64,000 bases of DNA from Aldrovandia affinis (GCA_029706075.1 JAINUG010000007.1:8433501-8497500); one strand, 5' to 3'. Numbered from the stretch's first letter, positions 1-21,064 are shown. Numbers and translations: made by a program. The notes: generated by a model from the sequence alone, not told the origin.

Positions 1-2728
1 TGGGATGCCATTTGGTATATATTATCACTGCCAGGATAAAACAAAATAGAATAAAACAGATAAAAATAATAAATAATCTTTGAAGACTGCCAGGGGATTA
101 CCAGAAAAATATCTGTGGGCAGGAGAATCAGACAATAGCTTCCTTGTGATTGAAAAATGGCTCCTGAAAAAGTTATGAATACTCCCCATGATGAGGAAAG
201 CCCGCTCCAGATGGGGGATGAATTAATCTCACCAAACCACTGTTCAAACTCAAATATCTATCCATTATTAAAACTCAGCCTCCAGAACCATTAGTTATCA
301 TGGCAGATGCTAACCCAAATTATATCTTTAGATTCATCACAGCTAGCTAAATATGACAATATTGTAGCCTAGTAAGCAAACGCTTGACTCCAGGTGTTTT
401 GATGCTTGCTACGCTGCAGGCAGCATATGATGTTTTTGACTCTTGAAATATCAACGCAATAGGATTTAGTGAAATAATCTGACCCAAGATTCTGCTTATC
501 AACATTAAACAAAAAAAAGTCTGATTCTCTTTTGTCACCAGCCGTGGACAGTATCGCCCGTTATGCTGACTGGACTGTTGCACTGTTGTGGGCACATTGG
601 TCTCCTGTGAGATGGAGACTGCCCTGAGTGCCAGGCGAATCAAGGCTGCAGAGCGGTGCTGGTTGGTGCCCCTGCACCATGATGCAATTCCTTGGATTCC
701 TCCAGGAGTGTTGGTGTAATGACTCCTCGCCGTGGCGTGGGGTTTATGGACAGGAGAGGGCAGGGCCAGTCATAGCAGGGAGATTTTTACCACTTTCTCT
801 CTGCCTCCCCTAACACCTCATTTATAAACGGGGCCTCCTCTGCAGCCACCGCTGGCTTCCTGCTTCCCTCCCCTGCCCCACAGAGCACCCCTCTCTCCGG
901 GCCGTGGGCCCACCGACGGTCCCGCCTGGCTGTGGACGGGCACTCCCAGCACCACACGATGGTGACACTCCCTCTCTCAATGACAACTTCATTTTATCCT
1001 ACGCTAACTACCATCAAATCACCATTTCCATGCAACTGGCTGTTTTTTTCATGTTTTTATGAGGTGAAACTATGAACGACAGAATAAAAAACAATATCTG
1101 CGATGGTTCTGTAACTGACACTTGGGATGGAATCTGACCCTCAGTAAAACCCACGGCGATGGCGGATTTGTTACTTGTTAGGGAGCTTGTGTCACTAATA
1201 GTAAACTAATACAGCTTTGAGCTTGAAGCTTTAGACAAGTGGAGGCCTTTTTTTCCCTATCCCTTCCATTTCCAAAAAATCTGGTTCAATTTGAGGCCAA
1301 GATTAGCAGGCCTCTGACAAACGAAGCGCTAATGGTACCAGGCTTTTGATTAGAGAGTAGCTCACAGTTTGATTTGAGGATTCCCAGCACCAGCTCTCGA
1401 GAGTTATCTGCTGTTTATGACAGGGGGAGAAAAAGGACCGAAGGACCAGGCTCACAGTGCACAAGGTGGGGCTGACTCATGTGCTAATCTCTACAATTCC
1501 CTTATTTTGGAATCTTTCTGTTCCTCCTAGTTGAAAACAAAATGCAGGCGGCATTTAAGGAATGCAAGCTAATTTTGCGTCGGTCCAGACTGTCTGCATA
1601 TAAACGATTCCCCAAAGTAGCTGGAGATGGGAGCTGGATGAGGCCCTCCACATTCTGAAAGACTGCTAGGCACTAATCTGGATAAGGAATTCAAAAGGAA
1701 ACCAGTAGTACATCACGCAGAGTTTATTTTGGCCTGCTGAGAGCTGCTGTTCAGCTCGTGACCTTTGAGCACACAGAGCTGAATTTACACCATCCATTCT
1801 ACAGGTATACACTCGTCAGGACACATGCACATACATCGCCAGCGTGAACACAACGTAAAGGAACCGTCAGTACGTATGTAACAAGGACAATCTATCTACT
1901 GCCAAGCACAGCAATACTCATTTAAGTATATGCCAAGTATGCAAATAGGAAATCCTGCCTTTGTTCTGTTTTATTTATTTTTCCAGGTATCTAAAAGTCT
2001 TTCAGTAGTTTGCATTGAAGATGATACTCACATACACAAAGGCTTAATTCAGTTGATCATGGACACGAACCAGAGCAGCATTTATTTTTGTGCTTTCACC
2101 CAATATGAAACCATTGTACTGAAATGGGCTTGTAAAAGTTATCAAGAGTAAAGGTTTTTCTCGAATCCAATCCAACCTAAATAAAAACAGGCATGGAAAA
2201 AACCTGCTATTAATGTCAAGCCATGCCTGTTTTGTTTTTTAAATGTTATTTAAATTAGTTTTGTATTATGGCAAAACAAAAAGTTGTGTAAGAGCAAGTT
2301 AGTGCTCTATCCATTGTTAGGTATCTTTATTTTGCAAATAATGTGAGTGAAGGCCTCTGGCTGAAACTCAACACAGTCTCTCACACCTCTTTCCTTCCTC
2401 TGTCACCTCACTGCCTCCTTCGTCTGTCTCACAACACGCTCCATGGCAACAGGATTTTTGGGAAACTTAGTTGAAATTATTGTCAATTATTGTCTTTGTT
2501 GTACAAACAGTCTTTCTGTGGCAAGGTCAATGCCAAATGAGAACACCACAATGTAGACATCCAGCACAATCTATGCTTTGTTGTAGGCTCTCTCTTATGT
2601 GAATGTTCAGAGCTGAATGTTCACTCTAGATAAATTGACTCCACGGCAAAGTTGTGTCATTTTGAACAGTTGGTGTTGTGCACTTTGTCGTCAAACTTGT
2701 TCACAAGGTTTAGTTTTGCTTTTGAGCC
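1..2728. other. wt1 intron 3 (partial): unique sequence, no exon seen
   Basis: No coding exon was recognised on either strand, and wt1 exon 4 was specifically looked for. The stretch from about 1240 to 1720 is unusually balanced in base composition and rich in short motifs (GCTAATTTTGCG, TTTAAGGAATGC). It has the look of conserved non-coding DNA, but conservation cannot be tested here. A perfect inverted repeat lies at 2184-2233. Confidence 0.5.
2184..2233. repeat. Perfect 13-bp inverted repeat (hairpin-forming)
   Basis: The arms AAAACAGGCATGG (2184-2196) and CCATGCCTGTTTT (2221-2233) are exact reverse complements separated by 24 bases. Flanking A and T runs extend the pairing loosely. It lies in wt1 intron 3. 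It could be a small hairpin transcript or a relic of a short transposon; no function is claimed. Confidence 0.7.
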
Positions 2729-2738
2729 CTAGCCTCTC

Positions 2739-3109
2739 TGATTTTGTTTCAGATTTTTATCCCATTTTCTCCCAATTTAGTAGCCAATTACACCTGCTAT
2801 TTTATGTCAATCCCCCCCTAGTAATGTGAGTTTGCTGCCGTAGTCCTGTGACCGGTAGTGACAAAGGTGAAGTAACGTCTCCTCCGAGACGGCACTCGCC
2901 AGGCCGTCGACCGTAACCCGGTACTACAGGGCTACTCTTATGCACAGCGAACGCCATGTCGGCTTCCCTCCCCCTTCCCTGGGGCGGACAGCCAATCGCC
3001 GCCCCTGGTGGCACTCCCGGCCAGAGCCGACTCTGGCAAGACGAGGAATCGAACCCCGGTCTCCATGGCCAGTGTCGAACGTTGTAACCACAGGACCACG
3101 CGAGAGGCT
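2739..3109 (-). mobile_element. tRNA-headed SINE, family A, copy 1, with 10-bp target duplication
   Basis: Read on the minus strand, the element starts with a tRNA-like promoter region (box B GGTTCGATTCC on this strand near 3045). It continues through a core with GGCGATTGGCTGTCCGCCCC and ends in a tail about AATTGGGAGAAAATGGGAT near 2760. The direct repeat CTAGCCTCTC occurs exactly at 2729-2738 and 3110-3119, a clean target-site duplication. It lies in wt1 intron 3. Related copies are at 15.9, 22.6, 35.45, 37.1, 40.5, 41.5 and 60.2 kb. Confidence 0.85.
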
Positions 3110-9900
<6,791 letters not shown>

Positions 9901-10541
9901 ATGAGTCCTCCCCATCATTCACTCGCTCGCCTACTCCACACCTCTCCCTGTCTTCAGTCACAATGTGGGAAGAGTGTGAGAGTGTGTATGCATGTGTGTG
10001 GGTGTGTGGGTGTGGGGCGGGGTGTATGGGGTACTAATAATTCAGCCCCATCTTTTAATTTACTCCAAGCATTTACAACAAAACCATTCTTTTAAACAGG
10101 CAATGAAGTGTGACACTGAATTGTAAGTATATTGCCTAATGCTAACTATTACAGTGGCCCTGGGGAGGGTGAACTATTTATGCATTGAAATACGTTTTTC
10201 TTATTTTTCATTGCCATCTGTAAGGCTTGATTTAATGCTGTTATACTATGATTAATATTGCTTGTTTGTTTGTTTTTAATTTTTTACGTTTTACTTCCTT
10301 TCTGATTTGCAGACTTCGGTTACTGTTGCGGCATTTGTTCAAACAGAACAACATGAAAGAATCAAAAACCGAAACTGAGTTTCTGATTTTAAAAATATAT
10401 CTTAATTGTAAAAATGCATAATTAACCTTTGGAAATTATATGCGTTAAACATTTGTCAATTAAATATGCACAAAAAAATATATTAAAATGTGATATATAT
10501 AAAGATTAATTGCCTTGATCTGAAACATATTAGCGATTTAG
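9901..10541. other. Intergenic sequence upstream of wt1
   Basis: Contains a TG-rich stretch (about 9970-10020) and AT-rich DNA. No gene was recognised. Confidence 0.4.
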
Positions 10542-10839
10542 GATTGTATCAGGGGCGATTCTAGGATGTGAACGGGCTCAGCCCCCAATGAGAATGTGAG
10601 ATATGCACATGCAAAGCACAATACTAAAATGTTAATTTACTGTTACATTCCCCAAAACAAAAACATCACAATGGTGGTCGCTCTCAAAATTGAAATACCA
10701 CTCTCTATCGTCGTATTGAAATAAAAATCGATATTAAGTAAAAATGTTTTTTAGAAAAGAATGATTAAACATTTTCAGGGGGGCTGAGATGAAAGACAAG
10801 CCCCCCTAAATAGGGTCTAAAATCGTCACTGGATTGTAT
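10542..10839. mobile_element. Non-autonomous hAT-like transposon (282 bp) with 8-bp target duplication
   Basis: The element spans 10550-10831. The left end CAGGGGCGATTCTAG and the complement of the right end, CAGTGACGATTTTAG, form imperfect terminal inverted repeats. The 8-bp direct repeat GATTGTAT lies on both sides (10542-10549 and 10832-10839). The 8-bp duplication and CAG ends fit the hAT superfamily. There is no transposase, so it is a MITE-type element. Confidence 0.85.
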
Positions 10840-11863
10840 AATAAATGCATTGTAATGTAATGTAAAAATGCAAGTAATTATTGATCAGGAAATTAAGCAT
10901 GCTCACTTCGGAGCATAACTAATTTTAAACATAAATGAAGAAAACTTGTAAGGGTTACTCTTCTTCTATCTCATAGACCTCTAAAATTCTCATAGACCGT
11001 TAAAATTCTACGTGACGGGATCACACCCGCCATCACTGTCGCGTCCACGCGAGCCTTCAACAATGGGATAACGGCACATATTAAAAGAAGCATATTTTTT
11101 GAGAATCGTTTCTAAAATCGTAGGCTATTGTGCGAAGGTTGCTGAAACTACGTCTGGAAATTTATCAGTTAATTTATTAAAGGTGTCTACCTGGGAAGAC
11201 TGGACATTTTAGTAATGATAAATAATGCATTTGAATAATGATTCATTCAGAAGGACTATTCAATATTCTTAATTTGTTTTTATTAAATCTAAATTGATTA
11301 CACTTGAACAACACACGTAGAATTTTGATTAAAGGCAAACATTTAGACATCTTTTATTAAAATGCCTTGTATTTAAGTCAATTCAACTGTTTTAAAAAAG
11401 CCTACTACAAGTCACAATTAAATATCACTTTATTTAAGAATTCGTTCGAAAGTTGCCTTTTCATTATTGTAGCCTATTTATGTAAAGAAAGTATGCTACT
11501 AAAGGGAAATCCAATTCGTATGGAAACATTAATATTATCCGTTCTGTCATTCAATTATACTACGACTACTACAAATAGTAGTATTATCATTATTATTATG
11601 CTCTTTAAAATGATTAGAATTATTTTATATGGGATTATTAGCAGTGCACTACAAATAATTGATAAATGCACATCACACGCATTGTTAATTGTAGTCACGC
11701 TGCTTTGTTATTTTATAATCAAAGGATAAGACCAGATTCATAATACCTTGACTCAAGGGAAACATTTGTTTTTAATGGCCACAATGATTTGCTATATTTT
11801 CATGAAAATATATAATGAAAAGGTTTTCGCTGACTATATCCCAAACTGCTTTAAATGTGTTAC

Positions 11864-11951
<88 letters not shown>

Positions 11952-14900
11952 ACAATCAACCGATAGCCTACCATCAGACATTCATTAAATCTAAATGACA
12001 TAGGCCTATGCATATTTTTATGCATCGTAATATATATATTATATTATATACATTTAACAAAACGTGCTTGCTTTGAAATGTGTGTTTGGCTTTTCTAGAA
12101 CGAATGAACATGTGGTGACGGTGCACGGAAAAAACTGGCCTTTCAATGCCGGTCTCAATAACATATTAATGCTGTAGCCCACTGACATGAGATTGAGTTT
12201 TGAGCTCAGGCTAAAGGGCGCAGCTCCATCACGTCCTCGTTATGAAAACTGCACACAGGGCAGTGACCTTGGTGGTTTTCAGACAGAAAAGGACCTGAAA
12301 TATGGGCATATAGGCTTAATGAGTGCAGTATTTCTTCGATAATATAGAAATAGTCAACAGACAGAAGAGTCTTTACGAAAGTGTCATATGCATCTTTGAA
12401 TAATGGAATTTTGAAAACCAAAGTTGTTTTTAAAAGCAAATGTTATTTTTCTTTCTTATATAAGACAATACCATATTTGCTGTTCTGCGACTTGTGACAC
12501 CTATAAAATAAATAAATGATTAGAAAAAATACCCAGATATTTATAGAACAACAGTAAATAAAGTATTTTTTACACACCAAATGTTGTACTGTATGACCAG
12601 CTTGTAAATAAGTGCTTTCTTGTTAGGCATGACAATACCTGCATAAGCCAGAAGTTTCTTAATTAAAACAGAAATTATTTTATTTGACCGTTAACTCATT
12701 TATAGTCTACGATAAAGTCATTCACAATTTATGAAAACTGCTTGTAAGAAACATATTGAGCTTAAAATTTCAGATACACTGGTTTCATGCCTACCATATG
12801 AAGTGACAGCAATAGCTATAGGTCACTCACGGATGTTGACTCGACGTTACTGACTCTGGTTTTTCAACATCCACACGGTAAATAGAGTTAAAGAGAAAGT
12901 TAAATGTTATTTTTATTGAGCTATCTCTTTGTCCTGTGAAATGTTGTGTTATTCCTGCTACTTTAATTGATTTGAGAAATAGATTTGCTTGTCTATCATA
13001 TCTATACCAAATATATAGTATTGCAATTATGAAGGGAAGACTTTTCATTGTCTGCACTTGAACTTGGTCGTGCTCATCTAATCTAATCCAACCAGGATGT
13101 CTCGGTAATCAGGTGGGTCCTTGTGAGAAAAGTGATGCAGTTGTCATTATTGAAATTATTCAGCCACAAATCAATGTACAGTCTTATCCATAAATCGCAA
13201 TGCCCTCAATTGAATTTCCTCCACAACTCAAATCTTCACGCACACAAAAAAGGACACGAGAACATGAAACTTGGCCCACTCTGTAGGCCTCTGTTAAAGC
13301 GCAGAGCGCATCTCGGAGTGGCGCGTGGCGCTCATCACCGCTCACTGCAGAGAGGTGAGGGGCACAATAGAACATGTGCAGTCTGATAGTGGACATGAGC
13401 GCAGCAGCCAAATAATAACATTCATCTCCACACTGACCAGCCAATTAATTACGGGAAGATCAGAGGGACGGTACAGCCTAGCGTGGGGGACCCTGGGGGA
13501 ACTGGGGGGGTTCCCTCTGCCCCACAGGTCCATCCTTTAACCCGGCCCTGTCAGCTGCCTCCACGGGGAGAGGAGGACCTGGGTCTGTTAGCACATCTTC
13601 ACTGGGGAGTTATACACACTCTTGCTCTCGCTCTCCCCGCTACTCCCTTGTAACCTTACAACCAGCATACAACTGTAAAAACAGGCCGGGACCCAGCTAT
13701 CTGTCAGGCTCAGTGTATGTACTCCTCAAAGAGTCATCTGAGCACCGTAATAAATAGTGCGAGTGACCCGGCTTTGGCCCACAGCAGGACAGAGAGGAAT
13801 GCTTCCCTGGATTTTCACCAAACAGCACTCGAAAACATGGAGAGGACGGGGGGCTGCAGTCACCCAATCACATTTACCACCATTTCCTAGCTAATGATTA
13901 AACAAATTAATTCATAAACACAAATAAATAAACACGGCAAACTAACTTTTTAAAAAGCGATTGCAATGGCTACTCTGTCAGAAAAAGAAGACTGTTTAAG
14001 TCTATATGATGAATCCATGTAGGAGTTTTTGTACATTGGGGGGTAACATGTCCATCAGTGGTTAATATTTTCTCTTGTTCAAATCTGTGCATTTAATCCA
14101 GAAATGGTTTGAAATTGGAGGCTGCCTTCTCTATTGTCTTTGAAAAGTCCAACTATTTTAATGAACAAACTAATTTCCAGTCATACGTGCTGCTTTTAGC
14201 TTTGCCAGACATTTTGGACAGGTGTGATACAACCATCAACATACTGTGAAATATCAATGTAAAAATGGTTTGCAGGGTGTTCCCAATCAATCTGTACTGT
14301 CCGAATGTCAGTTTACATGAAGGGGACAAAACCACATAACCTCACAATAGACTCACTATTAGTCATATATAATCATACGTATCTGATAAATTTGACTGGT
14401 AATCTTACTATTTTTACAATAGTAAATAATTCCCTCATAAATAATACATTCAATTAAAAAATCAATATTTTTCATTCAGAGTTCATTCACAGGAATCCAA
14501 TTTATTAAATAAACATTTGCACTATATTAACCTACTGACGTACTGACTAGCTTTGCATATTGAGAAAATAATAACATTGCTTGTTTATGGATATCTCCCT
14601 ACATATAGGCTATATTGAAAAAATATATATAGTCCCGTTATTGGTGTGTGGAAAAAAGACTCACACATGACTTTAACCGTGGCTGTTTGTTCACTCTGTC
14701 CCAAATGGTGACGCTACAGTTACCAGCATCGTTCGGATTTAAATATTTCAATTTAACCCCCCTCGTCGATTGTAAATTTACTGTCATCCTGAAACCAATT
14801 AGGCAGGATATGTCTCAATTTGCTCTGCAGCTTGGTCACGGCATGGCCGGCAGCTTGGCCCGTATAGGGCGCGGGTTTGCAGCGCTCGTGAAATTGATGA

Positions 14901-15901
14901 GCTGAGACCTGCCTGCTGCTTTCTCCGACTGCGCCATCTGGAATTCTAGTCTGGGGCTCCAGTGAAAGCTATTGACCCGGGATTCAACTTTTTGAGAATT
15001 CAACTCGGGGAAAGAGGGAGCGAGAGAAGAAGATCAAGTCTGTCATGGCGGAAACGCCGCTGTGTCAAAGTCCTTTATCTTGTTATAAACTGGGAGAAAA
15101 AACATTCTTGTAGAATGTCCATTCCTTAGCAGGATTGCGGTACAAAGATACAGAGAGAACAAAAATAGTCAGACATCTACGTGGACCTACAGTTACATAG
15201 TGCATTGCCGCATTGTAAAATGAGACATGACTACACATAGCCTTGCACAATCATAAAGCAGTTCGCCAACTTGCCCTTGCTCGTTCTCCATTGCATGTGA
15301 AAGAGGGAGATGTGCGATGTTGATCTCTGGGTTTGTGTGCCACTGAAAGGAGATTGCGTGGACATTAATGGTTGCGTGGACATTAATCGTAACGGTTGCA
15401 TCAGTCTTGACTGACTTGCACGATTTACGCAATTACACAATATTCAGTGATTCATGGCAGTTCTGAGAAGAAGAGGAAAAATTCGTAAACGTGGGCTCGG
15501 TGATAAGTAAGCAGTACGTTTCCTGATGAATGCTGAGCTTGCTTCCTTACACAAACCCAGCCTCCCTGTCTCTGCACTTCACCCCGGGGGTGGGACTCGC
15601 AGAGGAAAGAACAGTAGACTACTGAAAAGATATGACACTATGTTTTGGCACCATTTTTTTAATGTGAACATAGTCGCACTTACACACTCGATGTCTTTTG
15701 AGTTAGTCGTATTACAAAACATCACTAATCGCAATTAATAAAGGGAATACATTTCATCAGTATTTTTAAAATATTTGATATACTGATATTTGACTTATTT
15801 TAAATGAAAAAAAAAGGATTAAGTGCATATGATAAAAAAAGAATTGTAATACTACGTTAAATGTTTAACTGATTATAGCTTATCACCATGGCTAAAGAAT
15901 C
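10840..15901. other. Intergenic sequence between wt1 and eif3m, part 1
   Basis: AT-rich DNA with no recognisable gene. Open frames at 11367-11729, 13123-13386 and 14648-14905 are short and resemble nothing I know. A less AT-rich stretch at 13270-13880 and another at 14690-15050 might be regulatory. Confidence 0.4.
11866..11950. repeat. (TTA)n microsatellite, about 28 units
   Basis: Nearly pure trinucleotide run. It produces artefactual poly-Ile and poly-Asn open frames on the two strands. Confidence 0.97.
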
Positions 15902-16140
15902 GTGACAGGTTCGATTCCCCGTAGCGCCAGAGTCGGCTCTGGCCGGGAGTGCCACCGGGGGCGGCAATTGGCTGTACGCCACAGGGAGGGGGGAGGGAAG
16001 CCGACAAGATGTTTGCTGCGCATAGGAGTGGCTACGAGGTGCCGGAGTTACGGCCAATGCTTCACCTTCGACACCACTGGTCACAGGGGATAAATGGGAT
16101 CAAAATCAGAAGAAAAAAATTAATAATTAAATTAAAAAAT
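15902..16140 (+). mobile_element. tRNA-headed SINE, family A, copy 2 (plus orientation, truncated)
   Basis: Starts near box B (GGTTCGATTCCCC at 15908-15920), then GGCCGGGAGTGCCACC, the GGCGGCAATTGGCTGT core and the GGGAGGGAAGCCGAC segment. The tail is GATAAATGGGATCAAAATC. The box A part and some of the core-tail junction are missing. It is the only family A copy in this window on the plus strand. Confidence 0.8.
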
Positions 16141-19100
16141 TAACACATAGAGAGGCCAATCATAATCTTTACTTTATGTTTTCAGGAATGGGCCAATAAT
16201 TGTCAAAGGTGCAATGCAATAATGTCAGTGATAGTTTAGATGGAATGGAACCTGGCATGATTCAAGAGTTTAACCATGGACAATGGATTTGAGGTGTATA
16301 ATAGCAAAATCACAGGGTCTCAGTAACTAGTCTTTCTTTCTCATCCTAGGGGAACAGGAAGTAATTCCAACTCCAATTCTGAGGAGAAAATTGGGAGGGA
16401 AACCTACAGCAGACATTACAGATGCTGACACCCAGCTTTGTCAAACAAACACTGTCCTGAGAAGTGTGGTCAAATTAATCATCGAGTCCTTGTTATCAGT
16501 CTCAGCTTCTGAGAAGTGCATACAATGTAATACCGCTGGGCGTGTATCTCCCCGTCTGTGGCCCATAACAATGTCTCACTGTTTCAGCGGGTGTACGCTC
16601 CACACCAGGCAGCGGGAAAGTCACCTTCGCTGCTTAATGGACTGCATTTATCTCCCTGTGCTTCAAAGCCAACTGGACATGTAAACGAGAGATAAAGCAG
16701 AGGGGACCCAGGAGCTGAGCCTGGGCTTCCTTTTGACAAGGCTACGTTCACTCCCTTGGGCTATCTCCTGATATCCGGGCTGGCCGCATTGGGATCAACA
16801 CAAGTTGGCTGGAACAAACGCTGTATGAGTGTTGTTTCACAGGTGGCCAAACAAGGGACTCAGTTACCATGGAATTTCATTCATAAAAGACTACATGCAG
16901 TGAAACAGAGCCATGGTGACCAAGGCTTTGGCCTTGAGTTGGGAAGGGCCTATCTGGCTCTCTGTGGCTCAGTTCACTGTTGTTGTTTAACACAGACCTT
17001 CCTTCCATGTGCTTTCACTGCAACTTTCTTGAAACAGGGAAGCAGTTATGACATCACCAGCTCCATACTGATTGGACTGTGGTCTGTGAAATGTGATGAC
17101 ATGATTGATAATCCTGTGCGGTGGTGCAAATGTTTAGATTGGTAATCGGAATCTACTTTCCAACGTTGATAAAAAGCCATGGTAGAATGAACAAAAGCAA
17201 TCTATACTCAAAAATGATTGTTGGATTTTCTCTTTTTTGTTGAGAGGGCAGCTCTACAGAGTGCATTAATATTTCCTTGGTGAAAAAGGCTTTTACAAAA
17301 AAAAACACAAACATTGTGGAGTGTCACAGGCCTATATAGCACAGTTTTAATGTCCCAAAACTTTTATTCCAAGAAAGATTAATGTTAGCACAAAGGGCAA
17401 GGCCACGAGGCACATGAAAAAGGTGGATGACCAATGTCATTATATTTTCAGATATTACTTCTTCCATGCACTGAAATGAAAATACTAAAAAATGAGCCTG
17501 CATATTATTGTCAAAGTGAAGAGTTCATACAAAATGGACTGTGAGCAATGAACTATTTTAAAACTCTGTAATAAACAATGAACTCCACAGCAAACTTACG
17601 TACAGGCTATAAATGTCATTGTCAAGTTAATTGTCGGGGTAAACTATTTCGGCTATTTTGAAGTTTTATGTGGGATTACAAAAGAATAATATTAAAATCA
17701 ACATTCTGTGTGATGTCTTATAACAGTATTGGATGGAATGGTACATTAGGGAGATATAAAAACCTTTTTGCACAACTATTAGGTATTTAAAACCCTGGCT
17801 CCTCTTCAAAATGCAGAATGGGGAGATATTACATTTTTAACTGGGTGTGGGACCCCAGCCAACGTTACCTAAGCAGACAGAGAGGTACCACCAGCTGTGG
17901 GTCCATTAATTAATGCATGCCAGCTTGCTCCTGGAGAAACAGCCTTAGCCACATGCTACTGTAAACACTTACAGTAACACAATTCCTTAAGGGAAGATAT
18001 GGGAAGACGCGTAAAATGTCACTCAACGGACAACACATTTTATGGTATGCTTACGTCAATTGACTGGTTACCTGATTTCATAGAAATTATAATTTTCTCT
18101 TTTAGAGAAAACTGTTGTGTAGGTTCCAGTTCCACTCTGTAAATGCTTAAAACAGAGTATTTTACAAATCATGCATAATAAAATGTCTTGAGCTCTACTG
18201 AATCAAAAGCGGTGACCCCCATATCCTAAGAACACATAATTAATCTCTTGTGAAGAAATATTTCAACTTAGTTTATGAGGAAAACTCAAGAGAGACTGGC
18301 TTGGGTCCAAAAGACAGCAGAAATTATGTTTAGTCAGTACATTTCTTCAAAGATAGTATCTTCATGTTCAAAATCTATGCGATTGGCTTAGTAGGAATCA
18401 AATACCAGGCCTACAAATCATATCAGTGCAGTTATCTCTCTCCAGACCCAAAGTGCTGAACTCGTGCAGAACATGTCAAGCTTGTCTTCAGCAGAAGGAT
18501 CCAAATCTGGTCATAGTAAATGTAGAGATAAAAAAGCGTTACAGTGTGTTTAAATTGAAAATATCACTCTGAAGGACAAAGGTTCATTCAAGTGCTAAAT
18601 GTCTGCCTTATGTGGCTTTGCCTGAGTTGTTGTCGTACAGAGCTAACTGATGCAGATAAATTTGTGTCAGTTGATGGCTGTTGTCAGCTATTTGTCTAAC
18701 GCAGATGGTTGTGAGTCATATTGTTGTAGATATGGTGACAGTACATCAGTGTTTCAGTAAATGTTGAGCCTCAGCATTACCAGCACCCTGACAGCTGTAT
18801 TGAAGGCCATTTCAACAGAACTCACATAGACCGCGACGATGATGCAATCCATTCAAAGGGAAAGAAAAATTAGGAAAGAAATTATCCAAATAATTAAACT
18901 ACAAAACGAATACAAATTTTGGTGGAGAATAAATATGACGTGTACTTTTCTCACTGGGATTAAGCCTTTCCAGATGGCTGTTTGGGTAGGGGCTTTCCAT
19001 GAATACATAAGTAGTGCATTTTACTTTGCTCTCGTCTAAGAACAATGGAAGTCAACCAATCACATCTACAGCAAGGAGCATCAACATATCCTCGGCAAAG

Positions 19101-21064
19101 AAAACCCACACTTGTAAATAAGCTGCTAATGTTTATTATACTGCAAAATAGTTTGCTGGTAAGCGTATGTGTGGTACACAAGCACTCAATGGCTCAGCGG
19201 TGTTCACCTCATTGCTTTTAGCACTATGTGCATTGTGGTATTTTATGCATGTGGCAGAAGTCCACAATTTAAGAAAAATAATGTAGGGCTCCAGAAGTCC
19301 TTTGATCCTTTATGAAAGTTTGCCATATATCTCAACCAAGCAATGCATTTTGTTTTGATTTGGAGCCTCAGACCTTTGCTTCTGTGAGGGCCAATTACAT
19401 AAACAATCTCCAATGTTGTGATGCATTTAAGACTGATTGGGCTTCTACTGAGATAAATCATCCAAATTCCTGGAGTGCCATGTCATGACTCCATAGATTA
19501 GGATGAAAAGGAGTGCACATTCCTCAATTTGATAATTAATAGCTTTGCATGAATTATTGTGTAACTTTTCACATTGATTTGAGACATAGGTATATATATT
19601 GACGGTTATAAAATGACTAGGGGTCAATATGAGAAGTCATATATTTGCTTTTGGGTTTCTGGCCAATTAGTGTTTTTCTCAAATGGCATGCATTCTATAT
19701 GCAATGTAAAAATAGCATGGTCTTTATTATCAGAAGTTATGACATATTATTCTAGCTTTGGCTTCTGTTATTACATAAATAAACATTCCTTATCACTGCA
19801 ACCAAATGGAGAAATGTCCAAAGTGGCACCACTGAACCAGGAACTTTAACCATCAGATCATAAAAATAAGAAAAACCGTTGACATATTTTTTTCTCCCGA
19901 TCTGACAGGTCATAAAAGGTAAAATCATGCACAATCAGTCAACTGACCATAAAAAAAATCAGTTCCCTCTCAATATTAAAAAAATGGTCCTACTGCAGAC
20001 TAATCATCTTTCATCATTCTCCAGCTCTTTTATTGGCCGGTGACTTATCTTGTTTGTCTTCTTTTTTTTAACTCACGATGAGTGCAAAAAGTGTGAAGTA
20101 ATATACCTATGAAGTGGATGTGTTAGTCATGCCCCCTCAAACTCACAGAGTTGCTCCCGTGCTTTGAGAGAAAACAAACCATCACTACTGGACGGAGAAA
20201 GGGAAAAACATTGAGAGGTGAGCAATCCAATGCATTCTCACAGGACGTGATGGAGGACACCTGCTCCAGGCCATTGTTCTCCACCATTAACCCTCTCTGC
20301 CACCGCCTACCCTCTCCCTGCGTCCTCGAGCCATGGAGCCTTGTGCACCCAGCATACCAGCCGCTCAGTCACACGTGCCTTGTCGTGATGAGATTCTGCA
20401 TCCTGCATGCGATGGGAAATCCAGGACCCAGAGCACAGCACTGAAAAACACGAGCAGCCCTGTTAATTAGGAGGCAGCAGTGTGGAGCAGAGGTGATTGT
20501 GGGAACCTGAGGACAGAGAGGTAAAAGGTTGTCAGACGTCCTGTGGCCCTCTTAACACAGACCTGGGAATTAACCATACATTTGAACTATGCAGTGATAA
20601 GACCTCGGCTCTCATCTGATATGGTGAAATTCTATGCCTGGGTCAATTAACCGTAGGCTCTGTCTTCCAGTGCCATCCAACCGTTCTATAGCACATCAGT
20701 GAGTCACAGTCACCTCCAATCCCCGCACCAAGATCTTACCTCATACGTCCATGGTGACTTCCTGGAGAACTACTGTACATCAGGGAAATCTAATGTTTTC
20801 TCTTCACCTCAAAGGGATCTTTGGTACTTTGACAAAGAGGCAACAGTGCACAGCATGGACTAAGCTGAAGGAAGGGGAGACAGACACATCGGCAACCTGG
20901 CAACAAAACACGCAAACTTTCATTAATCAGAGCAGTGCTGCCGAGGGTCATTGTCGGGACATAATGATGCAAACCAACAAAGCAACACGTAGAGCTTGCT
21001 TACACCATTCTTATCTTCTTAGCTTGCCTTGGTAAAAAAGAGAAAGTTCTGTTATGATGCATAA
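16141..21064. other. Intergenic sequence between wt1 and eif3m, part 2
   Basis: No gene was recognised. Open frames at 16391-16684 (97 aa) and 16756-17145 (129 aa) lack known motifs or convincing splice context and are treated as chance. The rest is AT-rich. Confidence 0.4.

Noticed and set aside
11748-12025. Poly-Ile and poly-Asn open frames on both strands
   Set aside because: Produced by the (TTA)n microsatellite.
16391-17145. Open frames of 97 and 129 residues in the wt1-eif3m interval
   Set aside because: No known motif, no splice context and ordinary composition; they look like chance frames.
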